DNA from: Marinobacter sp. MDS2
GTDB lineage: Bacteria; Pseudomonadota; Gammaproteobacteria; Pseudomonadales; Oleiphilaceae
Length of the DNA stretch: 64,000 nt
Direction: 5' to 3'
NCBI RefSeq assembly: GCF_030718085.1
Contig: NZ_JAVAJF010000001.1
Coordinates: 558,001 to 622,000 of the forward strand
Positions 6,664 through 15,827 of this stretch are shown here, in pieces. Numbering within the stretch: the first letter of the stretch is position 1; the number at the start of each line of letters is the position of its first letter. The notes below the pieces were generated by a model, which saw only the letters and a program-made list of their open reading frames with translations, was not told the origin of the DNA and made no database searches. Position numbers and translations under genes: made by a program.

Positions 6664-8847
6664 TTACGCTTCCGGTAATTGATGAGGCAACTTGAGTAGT
6701 TCGGCCAATGGCACCGGTCGGGAGAAATAGAAGCCTTGCAGAAGGTCGCAGCGCCGCTGAACAAGGTCATCTCGTTGCTCAGGGGTTTCAATACCTTCTG
6801 CCACCACTTCCAAACCAAGGTGGTGGGCCATGGTGATGATGCCTTCCACAATCGCCGCACTCTCTCGTCCGCCAGCGATGTCTCGGATAAAGCTCCGATC
6901 TATCTTTACTTTATTAATCGGCAACTGGCGTAAATAACTCAGGCTTGAAAAGCCCGTTCCAAAGTCGTCGATGGCGACTTTTACGCCCAGGTTCCGAATT
7001 TTCTGAAGCAGTTCAATGGCTTTTTCCGTGCCAGCCATCATCAAGCCTTCGGTCACTTCCAGCTCCAGGCTCTCCGGGTCAAGGCCGCTTTCTTCAATGG
7101 CCTGACTTACTTCATCAAAAAAACCATTTCGGCGGAAATGCACCGGCGAGATATTGACCGCCACCGTGAGTGGCTCATCACGGCCCGCATTGATGGTGTG
7201 CAGATCCTTACAGGCTTGTCGCAACACCCATCGGTCCAGATCAATAATCTGGCCCGTGCTCTCTGCCAGTGGAATAAAGTCACCCGGTGGCACCATGCCA
7301 CGCTCTGGATGCCGCCAACGCACCAGTGCTTCCAGGGCCGTCATCTTTCCTGTGCGGGCATCTACCAGAGGCTGGTAGTAAAGCACCAGTTGGTTGTGCA
7401 CTACCGCGTCTAACAATTCGCGCCTGAGTGCAATGTGCTCTCGTATTGACGAATTCGCATCGCCGGCATACCACTCCCAAGTATTCCGGCCTTGGGCTTT
7501 GGCTTCCCGGACCGCCATGTGAGCGTGCTGAATCAATGTTCCGTCATCGCGCGACTTGGCCCGCCCCAACGCTACGCCGATGCTGGCACTGATATGAAGA
7601 ACATGGTCATCGATAACAAACGGGCGGGCGAGTAGGCTGAGCAACGCTTCAACGACCGGCAGGGTGTGTTCGACTCGCCCCCGGTCAGTCAACAACACCC
7701 CGAATTCATCCCCGGCAAACCGGGCAATAAAATCTCCGGGTTCGAGACCATCGGCCAGCCGGTTCGCTACCGCCTGCAGCAAATGGTCCCCCACCGTGTG
7801 CCCGAGGCCATCGTTGATAGAGGCAAAACCGTCCAAATTGATCAGCAGAACGGCCACTCGCCCTTTCGACAAACGATAATCCTCAGCCAAACGGGCTTCG
7901 AAACCGGCTCGATTGGACAGGCCAGTGAGAAGGTCGTGGGTACGCTGAAAGTGCAATTTCAGTTCGCTTTCTCTTTCACGCGTTATGTCTTTCCCGATTC
8001 CGTACACACCGACAACTTCCTCGTCCACCACGATCGGCAGGTTTGTTACCTCAAGGAGATACTCGTCACCACCGGCGTGATAGGCGACGACTTCGTAATG
8101 CTGTGGTATTCCGTTGCAGGCCAGCTTGAACGCCTGCCCGGCAACCTCATGATGTTCCTCTTTTACAAAGGTTTCGTAGTGCAGGCCAATAATGTTCTCC
8201 TCAGCAAACCCCGCGATATGCTCACAGCCTCGGTTTGCCGCCACAAAGCAGCCGTTCAGGTCGAGCTCGAAAACAGCATCCGGGTGGTACGTGAAGAGGG
8301 ATTGATAGCGTTGGCGCTGAATGCGAAGTGCACGCTGGTCCTGCTGTCGCGCCAGAGCAAAAGCAAGCAGCCCGGCAGCGCGCGTGATCAATACAAGTTG
8401 GTCATCATCGGGCGAACCGGGCTTGGGGTGGTATGTGGCGAAGGTGCCTAAAAGCTCGTCGTCGGTCATCATCACTGGTACGGACCAGCAAGATTTCAAA
8501 TTTTCTTTCAGTGCGGCTTCCCGATAGGCGTCCCAGTTAGGATCATCGGCAATGCTATGGGTAACAACAACGTCCCGCAGGAACGCTGCTCTGCCGCAAG
8601 TGCCTACTTCAGGCCCGATTTTTTTGCGCTGCATAGCCAACTTATAAGCGTCAGAGAGCCCGTCTCCGGCCACCAGCGTCAGAGTATCATCGGATGAGTC
8701 ATACAACATGAACGTCACCACGGCGCTCGGCATTTGCCGTGCCACCATACGGGTAACCTCCGCCAATATATCCATGAAGGGCTCATGGTTGGCGATCATG
8801 TCTTGAACTTTTTGTTGATCCGCCAATTCGGCAAGGATGCGATTCAT
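6664..8847 (-). CDS. GAF-PAS-GGDEF-EAL cyclic-di-GMP signalling protein
   Basis: A 727-residue cytosolic protein with no membrane segments. The order is GAF (about 15-170), PAS (about 185-300), GGDEF (about 305-465) and EAL (about 475-720). The GGDEF signature reads AGDEF, a variant often still catalytic. The RxxD inhibitory site five residues upstream is replaced by EPGD, so product inhibition is probably absent. The EAL domain keeps EALVRWRHP, VAVNISPVHF, ELEVTEG, DDFGTGFSSL and KIDRSFI, so phosphodiesterase activity is expected. The GAF domain begins right after a short helix, fitting a small-molecule or redox input. AAGG precedes the ATG by about seven bases. It heads the minus-strand group with ydbH, ynbE, ydbL and mak. 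Confidence 0.93.
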   Translation of the reverse strand: MNRILAELADQQKVQDMIANHEPFMDILAEVTRMVARQMPSAVVTFMLYDSSDDTLTLVAGDGLSDAYKLAMQRKKIGPEVGTCGRAAFLRDVVVTHSIADDPNWDAYREAALKENLKSCWSVPVMMTDDELLGTFATYHPKPGSPDDDQLVLITRAAGLLAFALARQQDQRALRIQRQRYQSLFTYHPDAVFELDLNGCFVAANRGCEHIAGFAEENIIGLHYETFVKEEHHEVAGQAFKLACNGIPQHYEVVAYHAGGDEYLLEVTNLPIVVDEEVVGVYGIGKDITRERESELKLHFQRTHDLLTGLSNRAGFEARLAEDYRLSKGRVAVLLINLDGFASINDGLGHTVGDHLLQAVANRLADGLEPGDFIARFAGDEFGVLLTDRGRVEHTLPVVEALLSLLARPFVIDDHVLHISASIGVALGRAKSRDDGTLIQHAHMAVREAKAQGRNTWEWYAGDANSSIREHIALRRELLDAVVHNQLVLYYQPLVDARTGKMTALEALVRWRHPERGMVPPGDFIPLAESTGQIIDLDRWVLRQACKDLHTINAGRDEPLTVAVNISPVHFRRNGFFDEVSQAIEESGLDPESLELEVTEGLMMAGTEKAIELLQKIRNLGVKVAIDDFGTGFSSLSYLRQLPINKVKIDRSFIRDIAGGRESAAIVEGIITMAHHLGLEVVAEGIETPEQRDDLVQRRCDLLQGFYFSRPVPLAELLKLPHQLPEA

Positions 8848-8892
8848 TCTTATCCCTTAAGGAGAAGCATTACTACTTGAGACTACCTTTGA

Positions 8893-9120
8893 TCCTGGGA
8901 GATTACCAGCTATGTAGCCGCCACCCCAGACCGCGAAAAGTCTAAGTACATCATCGCCCGAACTGACCCTAACTTACGGCGATACTTGGATAACCCCCTC
9001 CTTATCGATATAGAACAGTTAACGGTAATTAGCCAGTTCGGCCCCCGGCCAGCTGCCCGAATTGAGAACTTTCGTCAGTTGCATTTCCTTTTCGTATCGC
9101 TTGATCTTTTGAGCACTTAA
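8893..9120 (+). other. Open frame without ATG, possible gene remnant
   Basis: Between the GGDEF/EAL gene and the pirin gene, one plus-strand frame is open for 75 codons from just after a TGA at 8890 to a TAA at 9118. It contains no ATG or GTG start. The translation has a protein-like composition (SKYIIARTDPNLRRYL, then LTVISQFGPRPAARIENF), but I recognise no family. It overlaps the convergent pirin stop. It could be a decayed 3' end of a lost gene or chance; 75 open codons is only mildly unusual. Confidence 0.25.
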
Positions 9121-9815
9121 GTCACGTCCACCAGCACAATTTCACTGTCTTCAGAGGCTTTAACCGTTAGCAGCACTTCGTCGCGAATGGCAACGCCGTC
9201 ACCGGCATTGGCCACAACGCCATTCACCTCGATCTGGCCAGTCGCGGGGACCAGATAGACCTTTCGGCCCGAAGCCACGTTATATTCAGTGCTTTGGCCA
9301 GCCTCCAGGGTTGCAGCAACCATTCGGGCGTCTGTACGGATCGGCAAAGCGTCCTTGTCTTCCGGCAAACCGCTGGCGAGCGTAACGAAAGAACCACTAC
9401 GGTCACCCTTTGGAAACGGCTTCGCGCCCCATGCAGGTGGCAAACCGGTTTCGTTCGGCACGATCCAGATCTGAAAGATCTCAGTCGTTTCGTCTTCTTC
9501 ATTCATTTCACTGTGCGCAATACCGGTACCGGCACTCATCACCTGCACATCGCCCGCTTCTGTTCGGCCACGGTTCCCGAGGCTATCTTGGTGCGTGATT
9601 GCGCCTTTGCGGACATAGGTGATGATTTCCATGTCGCGGTGCGGATGGCGCGGGAAGCCTGAATGAGGAGCGATGGTATCGTCATTCCACACTCGCAGAT
9701 TACCCCAGTTCATACGGTTCGGGTCGTAGTACTCGGCAAACGAAAAGTGGTGACGAGTGTCGAGCCAACCGTGGTGCGCGCTGCCCAGTTCTTTATAGGG
9801 TCTAAGCTCAATCAT
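9117..9815 (-). CDS. Pirin family bicupin protein
   Basis: A 232-residue cupin protein of the YhhW/pirin type, some members of which act as quercetin 2,3-dioxygenases. The N-terminal cupin holds the metal ligands His57 and His59 (RHPHRDMEI) and His101 and Glu103 (GIAHSEM), matching the usual set. PHSGFPRHPHRD and GTGIAHSE are the family signatures. The C-terminal half is the second, degenerate cupin. A strong AGAGGAGGT Shine-Dalgarno stands before the ATG. It is divergent from dusA and appears to be a single-gene unit. The physiological substrate is unknown. Confidence 0.92.
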   Translation of the reverse strand: MIELRPYKELGSAHHGWLDTRHHFSFAEYYDPNRMNWGNLRVWNDDTIAPHSGFPRHPHRDMEIITYVRKGAITHQDSLGNRGRTEAGDVQVMSAGTGIAHSEMNEEDETTEIFQIWIVPNETGLPPAWGAKPFPKGDRSGSFVTLASGLPEDKDALPIRTDARMVAATLEAGQSTEYNVASGRKVYLVPATGQIEVNGVVANAGDGVAIRDEVLLTVKASEDSEIVLVDVT

Positions 9816-10027
9816 TGCAGTACCTCCTCTTGACTCGCTTCAACTGCGTTGTTCGATGAGACCACTATATTTACTGCGCTCCACTTAAGAAAACGGAACG
9901 TTTTGACCGTAATATTCGATAAAATTGAACCATCCTCGCGCACGCTACAACTAAGGGCATCCCCTCAATCACTCGGGCCGATTTCCTGATAGAATTGGCG
10001 CCTCAAATGGGCAAACCTGAGCAATGA

Positions 10028-11050
10028 ATGATCAACCAAACATCTCCCGATAACACTGGGCTTGAGCCATCCCGACGCTTTTCCATTGCACCAATGATGG
10101 ATTGGACCACGCCTCACTTCCGCTATTTAGCGCGCATTCTCAGCCGCCGCGCCCTGCTCTATACGGAAATGGTGACGACCGGCGCTCTGATTCATGGCGA
10201 TACCCGGCGTTTTCTTCGGCACGACCCATCCGAGTATCCACTGGCTCTGCAGCTAGGCGGCAGCAATCCCGGTGAACTGGCTCAGTGTGCAAAGCTCGCT
10301 CAGGAGTTTGGTTTTAGCGAAGTCAATCTGAACGTAGGCTGCCCGAGCGACCGGGTTCAGAACAACATGATCGGTGCTTGCCTGATGGGGCACCCGGATA
10401 AAGTGGCCGAAGGTGTGGCCGCGATGAAAGAGGCCACCGACCTACCGGTGACCGTTAAGCACCGGATTGGTATTAATGGCCGGGATTCCTGGGAAGAGCT
10501 GTGCGAGTTTATCGCGAAGGTTTCAGCCGCCGGCTGCAACACGTTCATTGCGCACGCCCGAATTGCGATTCTGGAAGGGCTCAGCCCGAAGGAAAACCGC
10601 GACATACCACCGTTGAAGTATGACTGGGTGTACCGTTTGAAAGAAACGTACCCTGAGCTGGAGATCATCATCAACGGTGGCATCAAAACCATCGAAGAAT
10701 GCCACGATCACCTTCGCCATACCGACGGCGTTATGCTGGGCCGAGAGGCTTACCACAACCCGTGGCTGCTGACCGAAGTAGACCCTGAATTCTTCGGCGA
10801 GGAAGCGCCGGTCACCAGCCGCCATGAGGCTCTTCGGGCAATGTTCCCGTTTATTCAGAAAGAGCTCGACCGGGGCGTTTACCTCACCCACATTACCCGC
10901 CACATTATGGGTTTGTTTCTTGGCATGCCAGGCGGCAGGCAGTTCCGTCGCCACCTGAGCGAAAACGCCAACAAGCCTGGTTCCGGACTGGAAGTGGTGG
11001 AGCAGGCACTGGCGAAAGTGCGAGAGCCAGAAGCGGTTTTGGAAAACTAG
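10028..11050 (+). CDS. dusA: tRNA-dihydrouridine(20/20a) synthase DusA
   Basis: A 340-residue FMN-dependent reductase that converts uridines 20/20a of the tRNA D-loop to dihydrouridine with NADPH. It starts with the FMN-binding FSIAPMMDWT (18-27). It carries the catalytic Cys105 in LNVGCPSDRV, then KHRIGI, FIAHAR, INGGIKT and the FMN phosphate loop GVMLGREAYHNPW. Its length matches the DusA branch (about 330-345) rather than DusB or DusC. The Shine-Dalgarno before the ATG at 10028 is poor, but the next methionine lies inside the conserved core, so this start is kept. Confidence 0.94.
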   Translation: MINQTSPDNTGLEPSRRFSIAPMMDWTTPHFRYLARILSRRALLYTEMVTTGALIHGDTRRFLRHDPSEYPLALQLGGSNPGELAQCAKLAQEFGFSEVNLNVGCPSDRVQNNMIGACLMGHPDKVAEGVAAMKEATDLPVTVKHRIGINGRDSWEELCEFIAKVSAAGCNTFIAHARIAILEGLSPKENRDIPPLKYDWVYRLKETYPELEIIINGGIKTIEECHDHLRHTDGVMLGREAYHNPWLLTEVDPEFFGEEAPVTSRHEALRAMFPFIQKELDRGVYLTHITRHIMGLFLGMPGGRQFRRHLSENANKPGSGLEVVEQALAKVREPEAVLEN

Positions 11051-11071
11051 CGGCCACAGCCATTAGTTGTC

Positions 11072-11100
11072 TTGTTCCTGTTGTATGCTGCCGTTATTGT
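11072..11100 (+). promoter_or_regulatory. Candidate sigma-70 promoter for tal
   Basis: TTGTTC (11072-11077) and TATTGT (11095-11100) are separated by 17 bases. This is 70 bases before the tal ATG and just after the dusA stop, giving a leader of about 60 bases. Confidence 0.45.
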
Positions 11101-11111
11101 AGAGGTTAAGA

Positions 11112-11134
11112 AGGTGTTCCGGAGCTGAACACCT
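11112..11134 (+). promoter_or_regulatory. Perfect hairpin in the tal leader
   Basis: AGGTGTTC (11112-11119) pairs perfectly with GAACACCT (11127-11134) around a seven-base loop. No T-run follows. It lies at the predicted 5' end of the tal transcript, so it may stabilise the mRNA or be an operator rather than end dusA transcription. Confidence 0.45.
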
Positions 11135-11167
11135 CGATAACAACTATCAATCTGGACGACAACACGA

Positions 11168-12133
11168 ATGACCAACAAGTTAGACCAACTGAAAACCATG
11201 ACAACGGTGGTTGCAGACACCGGTGACCTGGACGCCATTGCCCAATGGCGACCCCAAGACGCAACCACCAACCCGTCCTTGCTTCTTAAAGCAGCGGCGT
11301 CAGATGCGTATCGCCCCATGCTGGATAAAGCCATTACGATGGCTCATCGTCAGGGAGGCTCATCTGCCGAGCAGCTGACACTGGCAACCGATATGCTGGC
11401 AGTACTGGCGGGCAAAGAAATTCTCGACCTTATTCCGGGCGTGGTATCCACCGAAGTTGATGCGCGTCTGTCCTTTGATACCGCCGCTACGCTCAAGCGT
11501 GCCCGCAGAATCATTGAGCTCTACGATCAGCAAGGGGTCGATACCAGCCGCGTTCTGATCAAGATCGCCTCAACCTGGGAAGGCATTCTGGCGGCCGAGC
11601 AACTTGAAAAAGAGGGCATTCGCTGCAACCTGACATTGTTGTTCTCGTTTGTGCAGGCGGTTGCCTGTGCTCAAGCCGGCGCTCACCTTATTTCACCGTT
11701 TGTCGGCCGTATTCTGGACTGGCATCTCGCCAATTCTGGCCGCGATAGCTACCCGGCGGCAGAAGATCCCGGCGTACAATCCGTTACCCGGATCTACAAT
11801 TACTACAAAACCCACGGTTTCAACACAGTGGTCATGGGAGCAAGCTTCCGAAATACCGGAGAAATTGAAATGCTGGCCGGTTGCGACCGCCTGACCATCA
11901 GCCCTGCTCTGCTGCAAGAGCTTCAGGATGACAACGGGCCGCTGACCCAAAAGCTCAAAGCCGAAACCGCCACGAGCAACGACATCATTGGTCCGGTTGA
12001 CGAAAAACTGTTCCGTTGGGAATCCAACGAAGACGCCATGGCAACCGAGAAGCTGGCCGATGGTATTCGCCGGTTCTCAGCCGACCAGATTGAATTGGAA
12101 AACCAGGTTCGCCAGCAGGCCAACGTTGCGTAG
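11168..12133 (+). CDS. tal: Transaldolase
   Basis: A 321-residue TalB-type transaldolase of the non-oxidative pentose phosphate pathway. It transfers a dihydroxyacetone unit between sedoheptulose 7-phosphate and glyceraldehyde 3-phosphate. The opening [17 protein letters not shown] is the family signature 1. Schiff-base Lys132 lies in [24 protein letters not shown] and [11 protein letters not shown] complete the active site. The length is typical (about 317). The DAHP synthase gene follows 55 bases downstream, so erythrose 4-phosphate supply and use may be co-expressed. Confidence 0.96.
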   Translation: MTNKLDQLKTMTTVVADTGDLDAIAQWRPQDATTNPSLLLKAAASDAYRPMLDKAITMAHRQGGSSAEQLTLATDMLAVLAGKEILDLIPGVVSTEVDARLSFDTAATLKRARRIIELYDQQGVDTSRVLIKIASTWEGILAAEQLEKEGIRCNLTLLFSFVQAVACAQAGAHLISPFVGRILDWHLANSGRDSYPAAEDPGVQSVTRIYNYYKTHGFNTVVMGASFRNTGEIEMLAGCDRLTISPALLQELQDDNGPLTQKLKAETATSNDIIGPVDEKLFRWESNEDAMATEKLADGIRRFSADQIELENQVRQQANVA

Positions 12134-12188
12134 ATTGCAGCGAGCGCCTTCAGCGGCAGTGATCGCCCGTTAAGTCGAGGATTTCATC

Positions 12189-13316
12189 ATGTTAGCCATT
12201 CTTCACCCGAATACCGAACTGAATAGCGAAGCTTACCGCCAGACCATGCACTATCTGGAAAACCTGCCCGGAGTGAGCCTGCGGGTTCACGAGGTTCAGG
12301 GTGTAAGTCAGCGGCTAACTGAAATCTATCTGCTGGGCGATACCAAGCCGCTGGACAAAGAAGAAATCGAGGCCTTGCCGGCGGTTGAGCGGGCCATACG
12401 GATTTCTGAAGATTACCGTATTCTGGGGCGCCATAAAGACGACAACCGCCAAAGCGGGTTCCACTACAACGGTGTCGATTTTAACCAGAACAACCTGAAC
12501 GTGTTTGCCGGTTTGTGTGCCGTCGATGTCCCCGAGCATGTCGAAATCATGATGAAGGCCTTGGAAGAGAACGGGCAGGTGTGCACGCGCATGGGTGCCT
12601 ACAAGCCGCGGACCAACCCCTACTCGTTTCAGGGGCATGGCCAGGGTTGCCTGCCCTGGGTGTTCGAAAAAGCCGGCAAACATGGCATCAAAGTGGTGGC
12701 GATGGAGATCACCCATGAAAGCCACATTGAAGAGATTGATACCTGTCTTGAAAAACTGGGCCGGCCAACCGGGGTGATGCTGCAGGTGGGTACGCGCAAC
12801 ACCCAGAACTTTGAACTGCTGAAAGCGATTGGCCGCCAGAGCACCTATCCGGTGTTGCTGAAACGGGGCTTCGGGATCACCCTGAATGAATCTCTGAATG
12901 CTGCGGAATATCTGGCCAGCGAGGGCAACGCCAACGTGATTTTCTGCCTGCGTGGAATGAAAACCGAAGCCGGCCAGCCACACCGCAACATGGTCGATTT
13001 TGCCCACGTTCCGGCGGTGAAACGGCTAACACGGATGCCGGTGTGCGTTGACCCGTCTCATTCTGTCGGCACCCGGCAGCAGTCTCCGGACGGCATTCTC
13101 GATGTGATGCACGCCACCGCACAGGGCGTCATCGCCGGCGCCAACATGGTGCTGGTAGACTTCCACCCGAAACCCGAAAAAGCCCTGGTGGATGGCCCTC
13201 AGGCGCTTCTGATGAACGAACTACCGGCTTATCTGGAAGACATTCAGCTTTGCCACGACACCTGGAAGAAACGCCAGGCTATCTACAAACGATTAAAGGA
13301 TATCGCTACAGAATGA
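12189..13316 (+). CDS. aroF: DAHP synthase, type I-beta-like, divergent
   Basis: A 375-residue protein with an N-terminal ferredoxin-like regulatory domain (about 1-85) and an aldolase barrel like the Thermotoga/Bacillus I-beta DAHP synthases. These condense PEP and erythrose 4-phosphate in the shikimate pathway. GAYKPRTNPYSFQG, QVGTRNTQNF, VLLKRGF and VDPSHSVGT are clear. Differences from the family pattern, as I recall it, are AGLCAVD for AGPCSVE (the Cys ligand kept), CLRG for CERG, and VDFHP for VEVHP at a metal ligand (Glu to Asp). It may be a true isozyme or a paralogue of shifted function. GAGGA stands before the ATG. The following phosphodiesterase gene overlaps its stop (ATGA). Confidence 0.8.
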   Translation: MLAILHPNTELNSEAYRQTMHYLENLPGVSLRVHEVQGVSQRLTEIYLLGDTKPLDKEEIEALPAVERAIRISEDYRILGRHKDDNRQSGFHYNGVDFNQNNLNVFAGLCAVDVPEHVEIMMKALEENGQVCTRMGAYKPRTNPYSFQGHGQGCLPWVFEKAGKHGIKVVAMEITHESHIEEIDTCLEKLGRPTGVMLQVGTRNTQNFELLKAIGRQSTYPVLLKRGFGITLNESLNAAEYLASEGNANVIFCLRGMKTEAGQPHRNMVDFAHVPAVKRLTRMPVCVDPSHSVGTRQQSPDGILDVMHATAQGVIAGANMVLVDFHPKPEKALVDGPQALLMNELPAYLEDIQLCHDTWKKRQAIYKRLKDIATE

Positions 13317-14086
13317 TCATTTATGGTCACCGCGGGGCCAAAGGCGAGGCCCCTGAAAACACGCTTCCCGGGTTTCTTCATGCTTATCGACTAGGCGTAC
13401 GGCACTTCGAGCTTGATCTGGCGTTATCAAAAGACGGCATACCGGTGTTGGTACACGACCTCACCGTTGACCGCACAACCGGCCAGAAAGGCGGCATCAG
13501 CAAATACACAGCGAACGAACTGAACCAGATGGATGCCCGGCGCAACACCAGTTCGTGGCCACACCCAACCGGCATCCCGGCGCTCGAAACCTTGCTGGAC
13601 CAACTGTCCGATCTGGAACACCTTCAGCTGGAGGTCAAGAAAGACAATCGGTACCGGCTCAATATCCTCTGCAACCGGTTGACCGAAATCATTCAACGAC
13701 GAAACTTGTACCAAACAGCGGCCATCACCTCGACCGACCCTTGGTTTCTGCGAGAAATCCGCCGGCGTGACAAGAACATCCGCATAGGGCTCGTGGCTGA
13801 ACGGAAATTTCCCAAGCCGTTAAAAGTCGCCAGCTCGCTCGGCTGCGAATACTTTTGTGTGAATTGGCGAATTCTTAGCAAAGGAATGGTCGATATTGCG
13901 CACAAACGGAATATGCACGTCTCCGCCTGGACGGTGAACCGCATCCACGACATGCTGACTCTAGAAGAAATGGGCGTGGACAGCATCATCACAGACTTCC
14001 CGACCAGCACGCGAATGTACTTCGATAATCGTGCAAAATCACTCGTGACTTTGCCTGCCCAAGAAACCGGGCAGCCAGATTTGTAA
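13313..14086 (+). CDS. Glycerophosphodiester phosphodiesterase (UgpQ-like)
   Basis: A 257-residue cytosolic GDPD TIM-barrel enzyme that hydrolyses glycerophosphodiesters to glycerol 3-phosphate and an alcohol. The catalytic HRGAKGEAPENT is at residues 6-17, ELDLALSKDG and VLVHDLTVDRTT follow, and the C-terminal segment has AWTVN and VDSIITDFP. There is no signal peptide, unlike GlpQ. The start at 13313 overlaps the DAHP synthase stop by four bases and has AAGGA 12 bases upstream. A longer frame from 13250 would lie inside the upstream gene. It converges on sthA. Confidence 0.9.
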   Translation: MIIYGHRGAKGEAPENTLPGFLHAYRLGVRHFELDLALSKDGIPVLVHDLTVDRTTGQKGGISKYTANELNQMDARRNTSSWPHPTGIPALETLLDQLSDLEHLQLEVKKDNRYRLNILCNRLTEIIQRRNLYQTAAITSTDPWFLREIRRRDKNIRIGLVAERKFPKPLKVASSLGCEYFCVNWRILSKGMVDIAHKRNMHVSAWTVNRIHDMLTLEEMGVDSIITDFPTSTRMYFDNRAKSLVTLPAQETGQPDL

Positions 14087-14097
14087 CTGACTGCCCG
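14068..14097. terminator. Hairpin between convergent gdpD-like gene and sthA
   Basis: CGGGCAG (14068-14074) pairs with CTGCCCG (14091-14097). After one mismatch the stem extends by CAG/CTG to an eight-base loop. It spans the stop codon of the phosphodiesterase. There is no T-run on either side, so it may be a weak bidirectional terminator. Confidence 0.35.
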
Positions 14098-14111
14098 ATG
14101 AACGTCCTGAA

Positions 14112-15503
14112 TCAGAAGATTCGGTTCAGGCCGTTCAGTGCAGCTACCCGATAGGCTTCCGCCATGGTTGGGTAGTTAAAGGTAGTGTTAATGAAGTAGT
14201 TCAGGGAGTTCGCTTCCCCTTCCTGGTTCATAATGGCCTGGCCGATGTGGACGATTTCCGCCGCCTGGTCTCCAAAGCAGTGAATGCCCAGAATTTCCCG
14301 GGTTTCTCTGTGGAACAGCAGCTTCAGCATCCCGACCGCTTCACCGGTGATCTGAGCACGCGCCAGATCCTTGAAAAACGCCTGCCCCACATCGTACGGC
14401 ACTTTCGCTTCTGTCAGCTCGCGCTCGGTCTTACCCACTGAGCTGATTTCCGGAATGGTGTAAATGCCGGTCGGCACATCGTCCACAAAACGGAAGTACT
14501 CATCCTGCACCACGTCAGAAGACGCAGAACGCCCCTGATCATAAGCAGCACTCGCGAGGCTTGGCCAGCCAATGACATCACCCACCGCATAGATGTGCTC
14601 TACTTCCGTGCGGTAATGGTCGTCTACCGACAATTGACCACGACTATTCGGCTCAAGACCCACTTTATCGAGCCCCAGATTATCGGTATTGCCACTTCGG
14701 CCGTTACACCACAGGAACGCGTCGGCGCGGATTTTTTTGCCAGACTGAAGGGTGACTACCACGCCGTGATCATCACCTTTGACAGTCTCGTACTGTTCAT
14801 TGTGACGCACCAGCACACCGTTGTTTCTCAGGTGATAGCTGAGGGCATCTGATATCTCGTCATCCAAAAACGACAGCAAACGGCTGCCCGGGTTGATCAG
14901 ATCAACCTTCACCCCCAAGCCCGCAAAAATCGACGCATACTCGGAACCGATGACGCCAGCGCCATAGATGATTAACGTGCGCGGCGTATGGGACAGATTC
15001 AGAATGGAATCGGAGTTGTAGATCCGATGGTGACGGAAGTCCACATCGGGTGGCAGATACGGGCGCGAACCGGTGGCCACAATGGCCTGCTTGAAATGGA
15101 TCGTCTCGACCGATTTGTGACCGCGAATTTCCAAGCGGTTCTTGTCCAGAAACGCCGCGCGGCCGTTCAGCAAATCAACCCGGTTACGTGAGTAAAACTG
15201 GGTGCGCAATTTCACCTGCTTCCCAATAACCTTCTGGGCGCTTTGCAGAACCCGCGGGAACGAGAACCAACGAGGCTCACCAATGTCCCGGAACATCTGG
15301 TTCGTGTTGAAGGTGATAATCTGCTTAACAGAATGACGCAGTGCCTTGGAAGGAATGGTGCCCCAGTGAGTACAGTTACCCCCTACGGTGGCTTTATCCT
15401 CGATGATCGCAACCCGCTTATTGTGCTTGGCCGCATTCATTGCCGCCCCTTCACCAGAGGGGCCGGCACCAATAACAACAACGTCGTAATGATGTTCTGC
15501 CAT
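14112..15503 (-). CDS. sthA: Soluble pyridine nucleotide transhydrogenase
   Basis: A 463-residue FAD flavoprotein (E. coli SthA is 466) that balances NADPH and NAD+ in the cytosol. It starts with the FAD fold [14 protein letters not shown]. The motif [18 protein letters not shown] has a single cysteine followed by Thr, i.e. it lacks the redox disulfide of lipoamide dehydrogenase and glutathione reductase, as expected for SthA. A second dinucleotide fold [17 protein letters not shown], the FAD segment [20 protein letters not shown] and C-terminal dimerisation motifs are present. It lies 69 bases downstream of nqrM on the same strand, so it may be read from the nqr transcript. Confidence 0.95.
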   Translation of the reverse strand: MAEHHYDVVVIGAGPSGEGAAMNAAKHNKRVAIIEDKATVGGNCTHWGTIPSKALRHSVKQIITFNTNQMFRDIGEPRWFSFPRVLQSAQKVIGKQVKLRTQFYSRNRVDLLNGRAAFLDKNRLEIRGHKSVETIHFKQAIVATGSRPYLPPDVDFRHHRIYNSDSILNLSHTPRTLIIYGAGVIGSEYASIFAGLGVKVDLINPGSRLLSFLDDEISDALSYHLRNNGVLVRHNEQYETVKGDDHGVVVTLQSGKKIRADAFLWCNGRSGNTDNLGLDKVGLEPNSRGQLSVDDHYRTEVEHIYAVGDVIGWPSLASAAYDQGRSASSDVVQDEYFRFVDDVPTGIYTIPEISSVGKTERELTEAKVPYDVGQAFFKDLARAQITGEAVGMLKLLFHRETREILGIHCFGDQAAEIVHIGQAIMNQEGEANSLNYFINTTFNYPTMAEAYRVAALNGLNRIF

Positions 15504-15572
15504 GCGCGCAGTATCTCCTTATCTACGTCTTGTGAGCGTAGCTTTAATTATTGAGTGTGTGATCGCTTGCCG

Positions 15573-15815
15573 TTATTTATCGATTTTGCTGGCGTCGTAG
15601 GCCAAATCTTCTGCGCTCACCGGCGTTGCTGATTCAGAACGGCTCTCTTCGCACTTTTGGGTGTTGCCACCACAAATATCGCACGAGGAGCTGATGCCAA
15701 GCGCACCAATACCACCGCAAGTACCACTAATCGGCTTACGCCCGAAAATAACGCCGACGGACATACCCACCATCAGCAAAACCACAATTGCCAAAACTAA
15801 CAAAAAGGTACTCAT
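15573..15815 (-). CDS. nqrM: Na+-NQR maturation factor NqrM
   Basis: An 80-residue protein with one N-terminal membrane helix (about 3-24) and cysteines at 33, 45, 48 and 55 (SGTCGG, SSCDICGG, KCEES). NqrM (formerly DUF539) is needed to deliver iron for the NqrD/NqrE metal centre. Its place directly after apbE at the end of the nqr cluster is the usual one. Confidence 0.93.
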   Translation of the reverse strand: MSTFLLVLAIVVLLMVGMSVGVIFGRKPISGTCGGIGALGISSSCDICGGNTQKCEESRSESATPVSAEDLAYDASKIDK

Positions 15816-15827
15816 ACCCTGCCCCCC

